Notes: generated by a model from the letters alone, not told the origin. A stretch of DNA of 64,000 nt from Eunapius fragilis (GCA_963681505.1 OY811981.1:7562916-7626915); one strand, 5' to 3'; counted from the stretch's first letter, positions 12,160-26,300 are shown. Translations and numbers: made by a program.

Positions 12160-14190
12160 CCTCCTCACACCACTCCCTTCCACATTACACCTCACACATC
12201 ACACCACTCACCTCACATGTCACACCACTTACCTCCCTCATCACACCACTCACATTACACATCACACCACTCACCTCCCTCATCACACCATTCACCTCTC
12301 ACATCACACAACTCCTCACCTCACACATCACACAACTCACCTCACACATCACACCACTCACCTCCCTCATCACACCACTCACCTCCCTCATCACACCACT
12401 CACCTCCCTCATCACACCACTCACATTACACATCACACCATTCACCTCTCACATCACACAACTCCTCACCTCACACACCACACCACTCACCTCACACACC
12501 ACACCACTCACCTCACACATCACACCACTCACCTCCCTCATCACACCACTCACCTCCCTCATCACACCACTCACCTCCCTCATCACACCACTCACCTCCC
12601 TCATCACACCACTCACATTACACATCACACCATTCACCTCTCACATCACACAACTCCTCACCTCACACACCACACCACTCACCTCACACATCACACCACT
12701 CACACATCACACCACTCACCTCACACATCACACCACTCACCTCACACACCACACCACTCACCTCGCACATCACACCACTCACCTCACACATCACACCACT
12801 CACCTCCCTCATTACACCACTCACCTCACATGTCACACCACTCCTAACCTCACACACCACACCACTCACCTCACATACCACACCACTCACCTCACACATC
12901 ACACCACTCACCTCCCTCATCACACCACTCACCTCACATGTCACACCACTCCTAACCTCACACACCACACCACTCACCTCCCTCATCACACCACTCACCT
13001 CCCTCATCACACCACTCACATTACACATCACACCATTCACCTCACACATCACACCACTCACCTCACACATCACACCACTCACCTCACACATCACACCACT
13101 CACCTCACACACCACACCACTCACCTCACACATCACACCATTCACCTCACACATCACACCACTCACCTCACACATCACACCACTCACCTCACACATCACA
13201 CCACTCACCTCACACACCACACCACTCACCTCCCTCATCACACCACTCACCTCACACATCACACCACTCACCTCACACACCACACCACTCACCTCCCTCA
13301 TCACACCACTCACCTCACACATCACACCACTCACCTCACACACCACACCACTCACCTCCCTCATCACACCACTCACCTCACACACCACACCACTCACCTC
13401 GCACATCACACCACTCACCTCACACATCACACCACTCACCTCCCTCATTACACCACTCACCTCACATGTCACACCACTCCTAACCTCACACACCACACCA
13501 CTCACCTCACATACCACACCACTCACCTCACACATCACACCACTCCTCACCTCACACATCACACCACTCACCTCACACATCACACCACTCACCTCACACA
13601 TCACACCACTCCTCACCTCGCACATCACACCACTCACCTCACACATCACACCACACACCTCCCTCATCACACCACTCACCTCCCTCATCACACCACTCAC
13701 CTCTCACATCACACCACTCACCTCACCCATCACACCACTCACCTCTCACATCACACCACTCACCTCTCACACCACTCACCTCACACATCACACCACTCCT
13801 CACCTCACACACCACACCACTCACCTCTCACATCACACCACTCACCTCTCACATCACACCACTCACCTCACACACCACACCACTCACCTCGCACATCTCA
13901 CCACTCACCTCACACACCACACCACTCACCTCCCTCATCACACCACTCACCTCCCTCATCACACCACTCACCTCACACACCACACCACTCACCTCACACA
14001 TCACACCACTCACCTCACACATCACACCACTCACCTCACACATCACACCACTTACCTCACACCACACCACTCACCTCGCACATCACATCACTCACCTCGC
14101 ACATCACATCACTCACCTCACACATCACACCACTCCTCACCTCACACACCATACCACTCACCTCACACATCACACCAATCACCTCCCCCA
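12160..14190 (+). repeat. 20-21 bp minisatellite (CACCACTCACCTCACACATCA type)
   Basis: About 2 kb of tandem units of 18-21 bp, variants of CACACCACTCACCTCACACA with CCTC and ACATTACACATC alternatives and some higher-order pattern of about 150-200 bp. Strongly strand-asymmetric (almost no G on the plus strand). It opens long meaningless frames on both strands (THHTTHL.., SGVMCEV..). Confidence 0.97.
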
Positions 14191-14244
14191 CTATTATACA
14201 CACATGACTGAGGCTCTTGTATAAGGATTTCTTTCTACCTTTCC

Positions 14245-15194
14245 CGAGGGGGGGGCAAAAAACAAAGTGGAAGACACCACCCCCCAACTTTGAAGAGCTC
14301 ATTGAGAGCATCACGAATATGCTATTCTTTTATTCAGGGGGGTCTAGGAGAAAAAGTTATGAGGTATCAAAGTTGGGGGGGGGTCTTGGCCAAAAAAATT
14401 AAAAAAAATCATCACTTTTCTTAATTTTTTTTTTTGGAACTTTAGCTCGCACTACAGCAACATAATGATGGAATCATATTGTTTGTAGTGTTCATGGGTG
14501 TCCAATTCGTGCAAAGATAGGGCTTAACTGCCTATCTAGTGTGATTGTAAGCTATTTCATTGTGGAAAGCATATTATCACGTGACTGAGACACAATTCGT
14601 GGGCGTGGCCTTCATACCAATTCACTAACCAATAGTGCAACAATTGAAGCGTCGCAAAGCAATGTAAAGATAAAAACTATACTAACGCTACTAAGTAAGC
14701 CACGGATACACCTGGTACTAAGTAACATGCATGAGGTCACGCCTCACGCGAGCATGCCCCGCCTGCTATTGTTTAAACGAGTACTTTACCAAACCATGAA
14801 CGATAATGCGTGCCGTTCTTCAAAATCTTGTTGGAGTATCGCAAACCTTAATTGATGGGCAGGGATGTAATATTCGATAGGCCTACAGCCTGTGCATTAC
14901 GTCATGTCATGAGAGACTGAGTATCACGAAATTCTATGGTACAAGTGAAACAGCGTCTCCAGCTGCAAGCGACGAAGTGACAACACCTACAACAGCAATC
15001 TGCAACGAAGCCTGCTTTCAATTTGTAATGTTATCTTAACTGTAGGTGTGGTCAATTGTCAATTACGTAATTATTTTAAGGGCGTGGTCGAAAAATGGGC
15101 GTGGTCGAAGGCGGAGGGGGGGGGGGGTTGACCTGGCCCTTGGTTTTAAGAATTTTTGGGATGGTGTCTATAACTTTTTTTTTGCCCCCCCTCG
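14245..15194. mobile_element. Non-autonomous TIR element, 8-bp target duplication
   Basis: A 950-bp element with inverted ends CGAGGGGGGGGCAAAAAA (left) and the complement of CGAGGGGGGGCAAAAAAAAA (right); similarity continues imperfectly through AGACACCA. It is flanked by ACCTTTCC at 14237-14244 and 15195-15202. The unoccupied site is present at 12030-12037 within the duplicated flank. An 8-bp duplication fits hAT-type transposition; the G-run terminus is unusual. No transposase frame inside. Confidence 0.9.
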
Positions 15195-16030
15195 ACCTTT
15201 CCTATTTTTATTTGCAGTTATGTTAGTTAGCCAAAATTCATTGCTTCATGTAGTTACCATATAAGGTTTGACAAACATGTAATCTAACATGATGTTTGCA
15301 TGTATGAGTATTTATGTGACAGCTGGAAGCACTGCAGACACATAAAAAGGCGTGGATTGGTGTTTTGTGTTCTCATGAGTTCATACACCCAAGGATTATC
15401 AGGAGGACATTGCAGGAATATAGCACATATCTCCTCATTCTTCAACACTGCAACAATTTTAAAAAAACTTTTACACATAATTGCTCTTAGCTATACATGT
15501 GTGTTCTGGTTTGTAGTTTGTTTTTGTCCTTATATATATATATTATATAATATTTATATCATCTAGAAGAGTGGCTTTATAAATAGAGCCTATACATACA
15601 TTACCACTATATGGGAACTGTCAGCAACTTTGAAATGGACAAGTGGATGGCTGTTTCTATCTAGTTCTTTCACTGGTTATAGGGCACCTCTCTGTGTTAA
15701 CCAAATTACACACATGGATGACATAATCAAATCAATGTTTTAGACAATTGTTTATTTTTTGTCATTGTGTCTATTACAGTCCAACTGCCATGAGCTGGGT
15801 TATATAGTATTGCCACAGAAGTGACGGGGAGGTGGAGAAGTGTGGAAGTCATTGACACATTCCTTGCTTCTATCAGATGGTGATTAAGCATCAGATGCAT
15901 CATGCATGGAGACCAAGCTGCTGGTATAAACATATAGATTGTACAATCCCCTCTCCACAACTGACATTACAATGTGCATGTATGGCTCCAAAAAAATTCA
16001 AACTTATACAGGACACATACATGTATGCAC

Positions 16031-17756
16031 TTATTTGGTACGGTTAATCCTTCTATTCGATTCATCTATTGCTTTTATGCAACCTATCCACACTTGTTCC
16101 ATTTTTTCACCAACTTCACAGGGGTACATGTACATTGTGGCCTCTTTCACTGACTGCATTCGCACTTCGTCTAGCTTCTTCTTTTTGTTTTTACCATTGA
16201 CATTTGAGGTCTTTCTCTCCTCCTCTGTGAATAGGCTTCTTACCAAGTTTGCTGAGAAGTTCACCCTTGAACAACTTTTTGATTTGATAGCGGCTAAAAA
16301 TCCAGCTGAGCAAGTCACTGTTATGCCAGCATCTGGACTGCTACTTGTAGTAGGCCTGCTCTCGTGTTGGTCAGGTATACATGGTATGGATGAGATCACA
16401 GGTGTGCTTATATCTACTTGCAATGTCTGCTGAAATTCCGGCATTGTCGCAGTTTCAAGAGTAGATTGCTCTGACAATGGTGATGACTGGGATTGATCGT
16501 AATTGGATTGTGGATTTAAAAAAAATGATGGCTGTTATTAAGGGGTGGAAATAAGTATAAAATGTGCTCAAGCATAACAGTGATAATACCTCAAAAACTG
16601 GATCAAGCAGTACGTCCACACTCTTCTTCACATCTGCAACCATTAACTTCGTTTCTGACAGCTTCCCATTCAACTCCAGCGCACTTTGTTTTGAAGCTTC
16701 ACTTTCAACTTTAAGGTTACTCACAGAAGAAAGAACCTATATACATGCATTGGGCACCACATGTATTAAAATTATACGTCTATACAGTGTAACTCACCAT
16801 TGATTTCATTTCAGATTGCATCCTCTCTAATTGTAATACACTCTTTTTTACAGATTCTAGTTCATTTTGAAGAGTACGTATATCCTGCAAGATTTACATG
16901 TCAGTATTAATTACGGCCACACTGATCAATTTGGTGTGAAAAATGCAATTTGACTTCAGTTGCACTGATACACAAACCGGTATACTGGTGTCACATTGTG
17001 TAGTTTCGTCTTCCTGTCCAGGTGTAGCCTGAATGTTATCCTGCAGATGTATAGGCCTCGTAATCATGTATATGATTGCCGCGGTATTTGAATGCATGCG
17101 GCAAAAATAACACCTGTAGTGCTATACATGTAAGCTTACCTTCACTACAGGAGACCCAACGCATTTGATGACAAACGGTTCCGAGCGAGCTTGCTTCCTT
17201 TTTATAGTTGGTGTTTTCAGCTGCGTTTTTCGTTGACGTGGCTTCTTGGATGGTACCTTGTACGAATTACTAATAATAGTTACTCTCTCCACGATATACA
17301 TGTATTGTACATACATGTTGAGGGGTGGTATTTTTCGGTAATATTTCCGAGGCCTTGCAATTGGCAGTCTCTACTGCTGTCGCCTGGTCCCCATCTGTAT
17401 CCGATTCAACGGCTTTTTTCTCTGCCAATATCATGCTAGCTTCGTCTCCTGTTCGAATTCAACAAAACATGCATATTGACACAACTATTTCCGTGCAGTT
17501 TACCGATGGCAATCAATATAGCTGGATATGACTTTCTCTTTGTCCATTGAACGGAACATTCAGTCCCAACGACGAGATTGCCAGAAACTTTGAAGATAGG
17601 GACAACACAATACGCATCGTTCTCATTATAAAATGACACGAGTGCGTGCATGGCTTCACTGGCTTGCGTGCCAACGACAATGTCTGCATTGAGGAAGGAA
17701 AGAAATAAAAACAATATGTAAATGCCCATTTAGATCTAACTACCAGTTGCTGCCAT
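16031..17756 (-). CDS. BEND5-like BEN-domain protein, gene B (complete, stand-alone)
   Basis: Eight exons in phase: 17756-17744, 17683-17504, 17448-17315, 17256-17140, 17040-16978, 16884-16798, 16736-16590 and 16486-16031, giving 398 codons plus stop. Start MAAT, then a Tudor-like module (residues ~10-65: HALVSFYNENDAYCVVP .. CSVQWTKRKSYPAILIAIG), a basic stretch (KKPRQRKTQ, TIKRKQAR) likely to be a nuclear signal, coiled-coil exons (DIRTLQNELESVKKSVLQLE; KLSETKLMVADVKKSVDVLL), and a C-terminal BEN domain (~residues 300-395: NLVRSLFTEEERKTSNV .. KLDEVRMQSVKEATMYMYP). This order resembles vertebrate BEND5. A nuclear DNA-binding role is expected. Unlike genes A and C there is no TNP2 gene upstream: 17757-19700 shows no transposase blocks. 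It could be a host gene or a transposon BEN gene that lost its partner. All splice sites are canonical and no stop interrupts it, so it may be functional. Confidence 0.85.
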
Positions 17757-20200
17757 ATTTCAAAAGAGCTGCCCAGCTTTGTCCCACAAGGCGATATTGC
17801 AATGCACGTGCAAATGCTAAAGATGGCTATTATATAAGCATGTATAATAATGATAAATTCTTTTTTTTTTTTTATATCAATAGACTCTATACTTGCGAAT
17901 AATGTTCATTGAATTGGTATTGTGCAACGCACACCGTTGAATATAATAAATAATCAATTGCGTATGTATATACTAGTACAATACAATTGCAAGAGAAAGA
18001 GACTCAGGGAAATGTATTCAGAATGTTTTAACATTGAGCTCGCGCGATTGATCGAGTGTACATTGTATATATAATGTCCTATACTGCACCCTTACATGTA
18101 CACACATATATAATTATAATATATGGATGTGTTTCAACAACGCTGTATTGTTAATTATATAAGCGCGTCGAATGAAGTATTGATTCTATAAATGATTTTA
18201 AAATCCTTTGTAGTGTGATTGAAAATTCAAATTGTGTTCCATTATAACTATCATCCTTAGTATATATATATATATATAATTTATGTCGGCAAAGTGCATT
18301 ATGTAGGATATAGGGGTACTAAGTAGACTATAGCTATTTGTTTCATTTCTCCTATACTGTAACGCGTTATTAATCTGTCAAAGTACATGTATGTATCGTT
18401 AGCACTGATTTTGTGTACATTTATATGATTGTGAACTTGCATGTTATATATAGTCTGCTATAACTGAATCAAGTTTATAATGCTAAATAGACTGATTATT
18501 TAATAGGATCAGTAACTAATCAACTGCATGTTTTTTACTTCTACATGTATATGTAAGTAATGTATGATATCGGTTTGCTGGTGTGTCATTTATCACTCCA
18601 GGATAGGGTAGATCTAAAAATTGTATGAAATTCTTTCCATTGCAACACATGGTATAATCCTCTCAGTTGTTACAATGTCAAATCATTTGCAGCTCTTACA
18701 GGCTAGGCTGGTGGCATTGCTTAGATTATTACTCACATGCATTTCATATTAGTTTACAAACCCTTGCAAATATTAAATTGAATCCTTACATTCCTTCAAT
18801 ATGATGTATTAAATGTGCAGCATTATTGTTATTTATTTTTTGCATTGTCTTCTACATGTAATGTAATTGTGTATGTACTCTTGAGTTTTTAATAATATGA
18901 ATGCATAATACCATACTTATACACATGAGCACACATAGCTAGCCTATAGTTAATGCAAAACACATCTGGTGAGGATGGCAGTGGCATTGGCCCTCACTAG
19001 ATGGAGGTTGACTCTGACATATATGTCTGCAAGTACAGTCAACTTGGGTCTGCATGACTGCATGTAATAGTGGCGTGCCGTGTTGCCAGCACTGTTCTGA
19101 CCAACACTAGTACACATGTACATGGATTGAGCTTGAGTAGTGAGGTATAAAGATGGAGGGGCAGAAAGGGGGTGGGGGTGGGGCACACTTTTTTTTTTTT
19201 GGGTTACTGCATGTGTATATCAAAGTGATAAGATAATATGTATCAGTTTTATTGTCCGAGCTTCCATTTTGTCAGAAAAATGTAAAAGTTTTTGAGTTTT
19301 ATAGTCTCATTCCAGATCAGAATAGGAACCTTTCTCATGAATGTGCTCATAGAATCCAGATATCTTCCATTTATGGCTTGTTGACATGTCTGGACATAGG
19401 TTTGCAGCTGCTTGCATCTTAAGGTCTGACCTTGAGGTTACCGAAAGCATGAATATGATTAGGTATGTGTGCGTGTGTAATGTACATGGTAACTGTTATG
19501 AGAGATTGAAATAGCCATAGGATGGAACAGGAATAAACTACGCATATACGTTGGATTGTTATGTCTTTTTAGATATCTCTTCTAAGCCACACTTCACGCT
19601 GCTAAGAAGATCCAAGGTCTGCATAAGATATTCTGATACTCCCTACGACTTAAAAACACCCCCTCCACATAAATAAGTGTCCATATAGACTGCATGTGTG
19701 AGTCCGTTTCTGCGTTCAATCCGTGGATCCCTCTCTCCCCCATCCATACCCTTCCACCAAGAGAATCACACGAATTATCTCAAGTTCTGGCTGGGAAAGG
19801 GTCCCAACAGGGGCAAGCTAACAGCGTTCTTCATACGCCATGGCTGGGTTAATGTGCACTGTACATCTTATACCATTAATAGCATGTTGCTGGTGCCATG
19901 CATGTCAACAGCCCAGTAATATGTGTGCAATAAAATATTTTATAAGCCTTGAAATTGATTCATTAAAAAAGTACTACAAGAATGCAGAACATATGTTTAA
20001 AATCAGTTTTACATGTAGTTTGGAAGTCTTGATCCCTTCATCCTTACACACATTCAGATCCAACCTGTCATGATGATTGACCAAAGCACTTGTTGCACAC
20101 AATCACATACACAAGTACACATCACACATAACACAATAAGTGCACATTTCGACTGAGGCACAAGCATCATAGTAGTAGGTAAGGAGAGGTATAGGGTGTA
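17757..20200. other. Non-coding, no gene recognised
   Basis: AT-rich sequence with a poly-T run near 17860, a TA run near 18260-18276, a T run near 19190 and many TACATGTA-like palindromes. The E-box CACGTG at about 17805, 50 bp upstream of BEN gene B, may belong to its promoter. Short frames here show no family features. Confidence 0.6.
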
Positions 20201-20214
20201 GTGGTAGGTAGAAG

Positions 20215-20460
20215 GGTAATAGTACATGTAGGTAGGGGAAGGGAGAGAGGGGAAGGGGAAGGGAGAGAGGGGAAGGGGAAGGGAGAGAGGGGAAGGGGAA
20301 GGGAGAGAGGGGAAGGGGAAGGGAGAGAGGGGAAGGGGAAGGGAGAGAGGGGAAGGGGAAGGGAGAGAGGGGAAGGGGAAGGGAGAGAGGGGAAGGGGAA
20401 GGGAGAGAGGGGAAGGGGAAGGGAGAGAGGGGAAGGGGAAGGGAGAGAGGGGAAGGGGAA
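20215..20460 (+). repeat. 20-bp tandem repeat GGGAGAGAGGGGAAGGGGAA
   Basis: About 12 nearly perfect copies of the 20-bp purine unit. Pure R/Y strand asymmetry; the matching frames ([24 protein letters not shown]) are artefacts. Confidence 0.97.
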
Positions 20461-22590
20461 GAGAGGGAGGGAGGGGGAGGGAAGGGGAGGGGAAGGGAGG
20501 GGAGGGGAGGGGAAGAGAGGGGAGGGGAGGGGAAGGGAAGGGAGCAAGGGGGAGGGAGGTATGAGGGAGAAGGAAGTAAGGGAGGGGAGGAGAAGAAAAG
20601 GTGGGGAAGGAAAGAAGGGTGGAAGGAGGATACAGAGGGAGCGTAGGGAGGAAGGGATAGGGAGAGGGGAGGGGAGGGAAGGGAGGGGAGGGGAGGGGAA
20701 GGGAGGGGAGGGGAGGGGAGAGGAGGGGAGGGGAGGGGAAGGGAGGGGTGGGGAGGGGAAGAGAGGGGGAGGGGAGGGGAAGGGGTATATGTGTATACTT
20801 TTACACACATGCTGGCTGGTTTATTACCATGCTATGACCTCACATAAGAAAATAAATTATACACCAAATCGATTTCATCACTAGGATGGATTTGGGAAGG
20901 GAGAAGAGAGAAAGGACGGAGAAGGGAGTAGGGAGGAGAGAAGGGAAAGGGAGGGGAGGAGAAAAGGGGGGGAGGGGAGGGAGGGAGGGGGAGGGGAGGG
21001 AGGGGGAGGGAGGGGAGGGAGGGAGGGAGGGAGGGGAGGGGAGGGAGGGAGGGAGGGGAGGGAGGGAGGGGGAGGGGAGGGAGGGGGATGGGAGGGAGGG
21101 AGGGGGAGGAGGGAGGTAGCTGGTTTACTATCACGCTACAACCTCACATAATAAAATTATACACCAAATCTACATGTAGTACTACTAGGGATTTTATCAC
21201 TAGCGATGGATTTGGGAAGGGATGAGGAGGTAGAAGAGAGAAAGGAGGGAGAAGGGAGAAGGGAAGGGATAAGAGAGGGGTGTAGGGAAAGGGAGGGGAG
21301 AAGGGAGGAGGAGGTAGAAGAGAGAAGGGAGGGGAGAAGGAAAAGGGAGGGGAGAAGAGGAGGAGGGAGAAGGGGATGGGGAGGAGAGAGAAGGGAAGGG
21401 ATAAGGGAGGGGAAAGAGAGGGAAGAAGGGAGGGGAGAAGAGAGATGGGAGAAAGGGAGAGAGGAGAGGCGAAGGGAGGGAGTAGGGAGGGGATAAGAGA
21501 GGGGAGGGGAGGGGAAGGGAAGCGAGGGGAAGGGGAATGGAGGGAGGTATGAGGGAAAGGAAGTAAGGAAGAGAGGGGGAGGGGAGGGGAAGAGAGGAGG
21601 GGAAGGGGTATACGTGTATACTTTTACACACATGCTGGCTGCTTTATTACCATGCTATGACCTCACATAATAACATTATACACCAAATCTACATGTAGTA
21701 CTACTAGGGATTTCATCACTAGTGATGGATTTGGGAAGGGACGAGGAGGTAGAAGAGAGAAAGGGAGGGGAGGAGGGAGAAGGGAGGTGGGAGAAGGGGA
21801 GGAGGGAGAAGGGAGGAGGGAGAAGGGGAGGAGGGAGAAGGGAGGAGGGAGAAGGGAGGAGGGAGAAGGGAGGAGGGAGGAGGGAGAAGGGGAGGAGGGA
21901 GAAGGGGAGGAGGGAGAAGGGGAGGAGGGAGAAGGGGAGGAGGGAGAAGGGGAGGAGGGAGAAGGGGAGGAGGTAGAAGAGAGAAAGGAGGGGAAAAGGG
22001 AGGGGAGGAGGGAGAAGGGGAGGAGGGAGAAGGGGAGGAGGGAGAAGGGGAGGAGGGAGAAGGGGAGGAGGGAGAAGGGACGAGGGAAAAGGGGAGGAGG
22101 GAGAAGGGGAGGAGGGAGATGGGGAGGAGGGAGAAGGGGAGGAGGGAGAAGGGGAGGAGGTAGAAGAGAGAAAGGAGGGGAAAAGGGAGGGGAGGAGGGA
22201 GAAGGGGAGAAGGGGAGGAGGGATAAGGGGAGGAGGGAGAAGGGGAGGAGGGAGAAGGGGAGGAGGGGAGGAGGGAGAAGGGGAGGAGGGATAGGGGAGA
22301 AGGGGAGAAGGGAGGAGGGAGAAGGGGAGGAGGGAAAAGGGGAGGAGGGAAAAGGGGAGGAGGGAGAAGGGGAGGAGGGAGAAGGGGAGGAGGGAGAAGG
22401 GCGATGGGGAGGAGAGAGAAGGGAAGGATAAGGAAGGGGAAAAGGAGGGGGAAAGAGGGAAGAAGGGAGGGAGAAGGGAGATGGGAGAAAGGGAGACAGG
22501 AGAGGTGAAGGGAGGGAGAAGGGTGGGGAGAAGGAAGAGAGAAGGGATAAGGGAGGGGAGAAGAGAGGGGAGGGGAGGGAGAGGATTTCA
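20461..22590 (+). repeat. Purine-rich (GGGAGA/GGAGGA) array with higher-order spacer
   Basis: About 2.1 kb of A/G-only blocks built from GGGAGAAGGGGAGGA-like units. Three copies of a ~110-bp non-purine spacer (ACACATGCTGGCTG.. through GGATTTGGGAAGGGA) at about 20790-20900, 21112-21222 and 21615-21737 show a higher-order repeat. Candidate for triplex or G-quadruplex formation. No gene. Confidence 0.95.
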
Positions 22591-22936
22591 AAGTGATAAG
22601 GGGAAGGAAGGGTGGAATAATTGATATTCAAATAGAAGCTCACCTTAAATTTTCCTCTATTCAAAGATCCAATGATAGAGTCTGAATTACAATGGAAAGT
22701 ATGCTTAATATCACACCCCTCCCACCTACATGTACACACATTTACATACAGGTACCACATCTACCTATACACTACGCACTTCCACCTGTACACCAGTACC
22801 ATCCCACCTACACATTGGTTAAACAACACCACTCCTACCTTTTATAAATAGTTTCTTATTAGAGCATACATGTATGTAAATACCAACTGCCACCTTTGCA
22901 GACATATATACAACCCCAGTGAAAAATTCTTACGTA

Positions 22937-23135
22937 TCTTGGCCAGGATCCTGGCCAAGATTGCAAGATTTATCCAAGATGCAACCCAAGATACCAAGGT
23001 GTAACTCAGGATAGCCAAGATGCCAAGCCGCAACCCAAGATGGCAAGATACAAACCAAGATGAGTAGGCCAAGATGGCAAGATATAATCAAGTAGCCAAG
23101 ATGTCAAGATGCAATCTATGATGTCAAGATGATAA
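22937..23135. promoter_or_regulatory. Left subterminal repeats (CCAAGAT clusters)
   Basis: About a dozen CCAAGAT or CAAGATG motifs, first as near-palindromes (CTTGGCCAGGATCCTGGCCAAG) and then as single motifs spaced about 15-20 bp. They match the motif type at the right end of the same element. Likely binding sites for an element-encoded protein; inferred. Confidence 0.6.
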
Positions 23136-23321
23136 ATATATAATAAGATAGCTCAGTATTGTATCCATTTTAATAAACAGCATATGTAAATATGATTTTC
23201 ATAGCAAGATGTGCATAAATTATTGTTAGGTATATGCTAATGATAGATAATATTAATGTTCATCAGCACATATATATTACAACTGAAAATGACATTTTGC
23301 ACACAATACATGTGTAAGATA

Positions 23322-26300
23322 TTAATGATGTTCATATGTATTGGGCTGAAATATAATTACATCAGTAGGTGAGTATTTGATAGGTACATGAACACATTTT
23401 CTTAAAATTGAAATAACTGGAACAGCCAGAACATTATTTGTGAGTGATATTTTCTTAACTACAACAAAATACGAATTCAGTTGCATATTTCTGAAGGACT
23501 TGAGGTCATGTATTGTTGGTGACACATTGTCCAGGATTCCTTGAGATACCCGTTCGTAAACATCAATTATTGCTATATGATCTGCATTCTTCAATACACA
23601 AAATTTTCTTATTGAACCCAACATCAATGTGTCATGATACATGAATTCACAAACCGAACTGTCACGTGCCAATTTGGTCTTTTTAGCTTGATATGCAGTT
23701 CCATTTATCATATATGATAAATAAGTAGGTAGAACCTTGTCAGAAACCCTGTAATCTGAATTGGATAAAATATTTGCTTCATCTGTTAAAAGCTGTGTGT
23801 TTCTGCACTTTCCCAGGGGTCCATTATTGATATTTACACTTTGATAAAAAAATGCAACAGTACGTGCACTTTCCACAGGTAATGCATTTATGTGAGCTGT
23901 CATTGAGTAGTTCATTGTGATGCCACGAATCAAGCTGGGTATAAAATTCCTACACCCATGCCTATGTTGCTTTATGTACCCATTCATATTTTCAAAACCA
24001 AAGCAGGAGTATGCCCACAGAGGTCCTAACATTTGCACAAATCTGGAAAGATGAACAACACTGTGCAAGTTTGGTGACAGCATCTCTTCAGGATACAGTT
24101 GTGGCACAAGATTGTAAAATAGTACCAACATTTCATCAGCAGCTCTGATGTCTTCAGAAGTTATACGTGTTCCAAGTAAAATGTGCATAGCCGTAACTAA
24201 TAGAGCAAAGTGGTGAACATAGTCAGGAGGCAAAATTTTGGTAAGAATTGGAAGGCTATAATACAACAACCAAACTTTATACTCTGATGCCTTCCAATAG
24301 GCTTGAGCTGTTCCAGTTTCTCTCGGGGATCGCCTAAACTCGTGTGGTGGTTTAATTCTAAGCAGATACTTGTTTATGATGTTGACTACTTTTCCAAGAT
24401 AGAATCTAAGTTCAGCATACTTTGGATTGATCCAACAACATAAAAATGCTTTCACCACACCTTCTAGAATAGCATGCATATAGTCAATAGGTATATGGTA
24501 TATTGAAATGAAAGGTGCCAATAGAGATATTCCTTTTACTCCAAACACAGGCCTTCCCAACATAATTGCTTTTTGCGCCCACACAGCTATTTCAAAAGGT
24601 GTGCGAATTTTGTGTGGTTCAATTGGAAGGTAGAGGTGTCGGTGACACTTATGTATACCCCTGTCTGTACAATAAGGACATCCATAATAACCGTTGTATT
24701 GTGTTATATTTAATGCTGTCACTTTAGCTGGAAAATCAAAAACTCCTGCTATAAGTTTAGCTTTTACAACCTTTGTGCCATCAGGGGTTGATATTTCTAT
24801 ACCCTTTGTTTCAAGCTGTTGTATTTTTGAAAGTGTTGGTGGAAGAAGGATATCCATCGGTGGTTTGCATGGTCCAAGCCATAAAGCACCTACCATAGTA
24901 TTTTCTGCATTCATTCGAGTTAATGGTGGAAGTGATGTTGTGATGAGAAGCAAAGGCCAAAGGGTCATACCTGACGAAAGTATTGGTGAAAGACAATGCA
25001 TTAATTATTATGATGAACAGCAAACCCTTCATACTGATTTGTGATCATAAATTAAATCTTAATGTGTGTGTGTAGATGTATAGAATGAGGAACCTTTGTT
25101 GAAAAATTAAATTGTGCCAAGTTTATATTATTTCAACATATCTACTTACCCTTGTACAAATGAACACTAACCTGATGACTTGAAAACAGGAACTCCATCG
25201 CAACACATAATGAGTCCTGTATGCTCTGGCACTGAAAGAAACTGCCCTTCTTTCCGAAGTGCTGCTGCAATACTTCCATCCGAAATGTCACCAATGATGC
25301 CTTCATTAGTATTGTGAGTTTTATAGAAGTACTGAGATATTTCATTCCACTTTTCTGCATGAAATTAAACACACTGCCAAGTATTTTAAAACTTACATGC
25401 TTGCTTACCTGAATAAATTATTCTCAAATGCCTTTCAAACGGAAGAACTGCAAAGTAACATGTCTGTGCTTTGTTAACCCTACAATGCTGCTCTGAACAC
25501 TTATTTAAACCTTCCAAATTTTGCATACATAGTGAACAATACTTCTGGATGGTATAATCATATTCACACATGAATTGCTTCCATACCTGGTAAGGTGTTT
25601 TTGCACATTGATTGATATCTGAACAGTGGATTGATACCAATTCTAACAATTTACTGGTAGCACATTTGCTTAAGTGGTTTGTAACTGAAAAATAGTTGCA
25701 TGCTAGCCAGCTAGCTTCCTTACTAAGTGGTGCACCTAAATATAGGGCACTTCCACTTATACTACTTCTGCAGACATCATCTTCCATAATCTCAAACTGT
25801 TCATTGTCACTGTCATCACTATCATCCTCTATGCCCTTCCTCTGTTCACCTACATCATCACTGTCACCCTCTATACCATTTCTCTGTTCATTATCACTGA
25901 CATCATCATCTTCTATGCTACCCTCACTTACATCATTACTATCTCCTTCTACACCCTTGCTCTGTTCATTATCACTGACATCATCATCATCCTCTGTGCT
26001 GTCTTCGTTCTGTTCATTGTGACCAACATCATTACTATCACCCTCAACACCCTCATCATCACCATCATCCTCTATGCACTTACTCTGTTCATTGTCACTG
26101 ACATAATAACTATTATTGCTCTGTTCACTGACATCATCACTATTACCTTTATCTTTACTGGTGAAATGTTCACTATCATTGCTGCCCCCTTGACCATCTC
26201 CATTATCGTTATAGTATTCACCTTCCTGTTTGTCCCCATATCCAAGTCTGCTATTTTCAATGCAGCCTGCAATACTTGAAGAAGCCGTACTTTCCATTAA

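Noticed and set aside
12136..14211. 691-residue open frame and a 338-residue frame on the other strand
   Set aside because: Both are products of the CACCACTCACCTCACA minisatellite lacking stop codons; periodic, open on both strands, with no domain.
17757..19700. Hidden TNP2 transposase upstream of BEN gene B
   Set aside because: Looked for DG..FKSS, QYNG..GC..C and GPLW..S blocks on both strands and found none, so the gene is described as stand-alone.
20103..22760. Long Ser/Pro- or Gly/Glu/Arg-rich frames up to 365 residues on both strands
   Set aside because: Pure low-complexity translation of purine/pyrimidine repeats; no exon signals.
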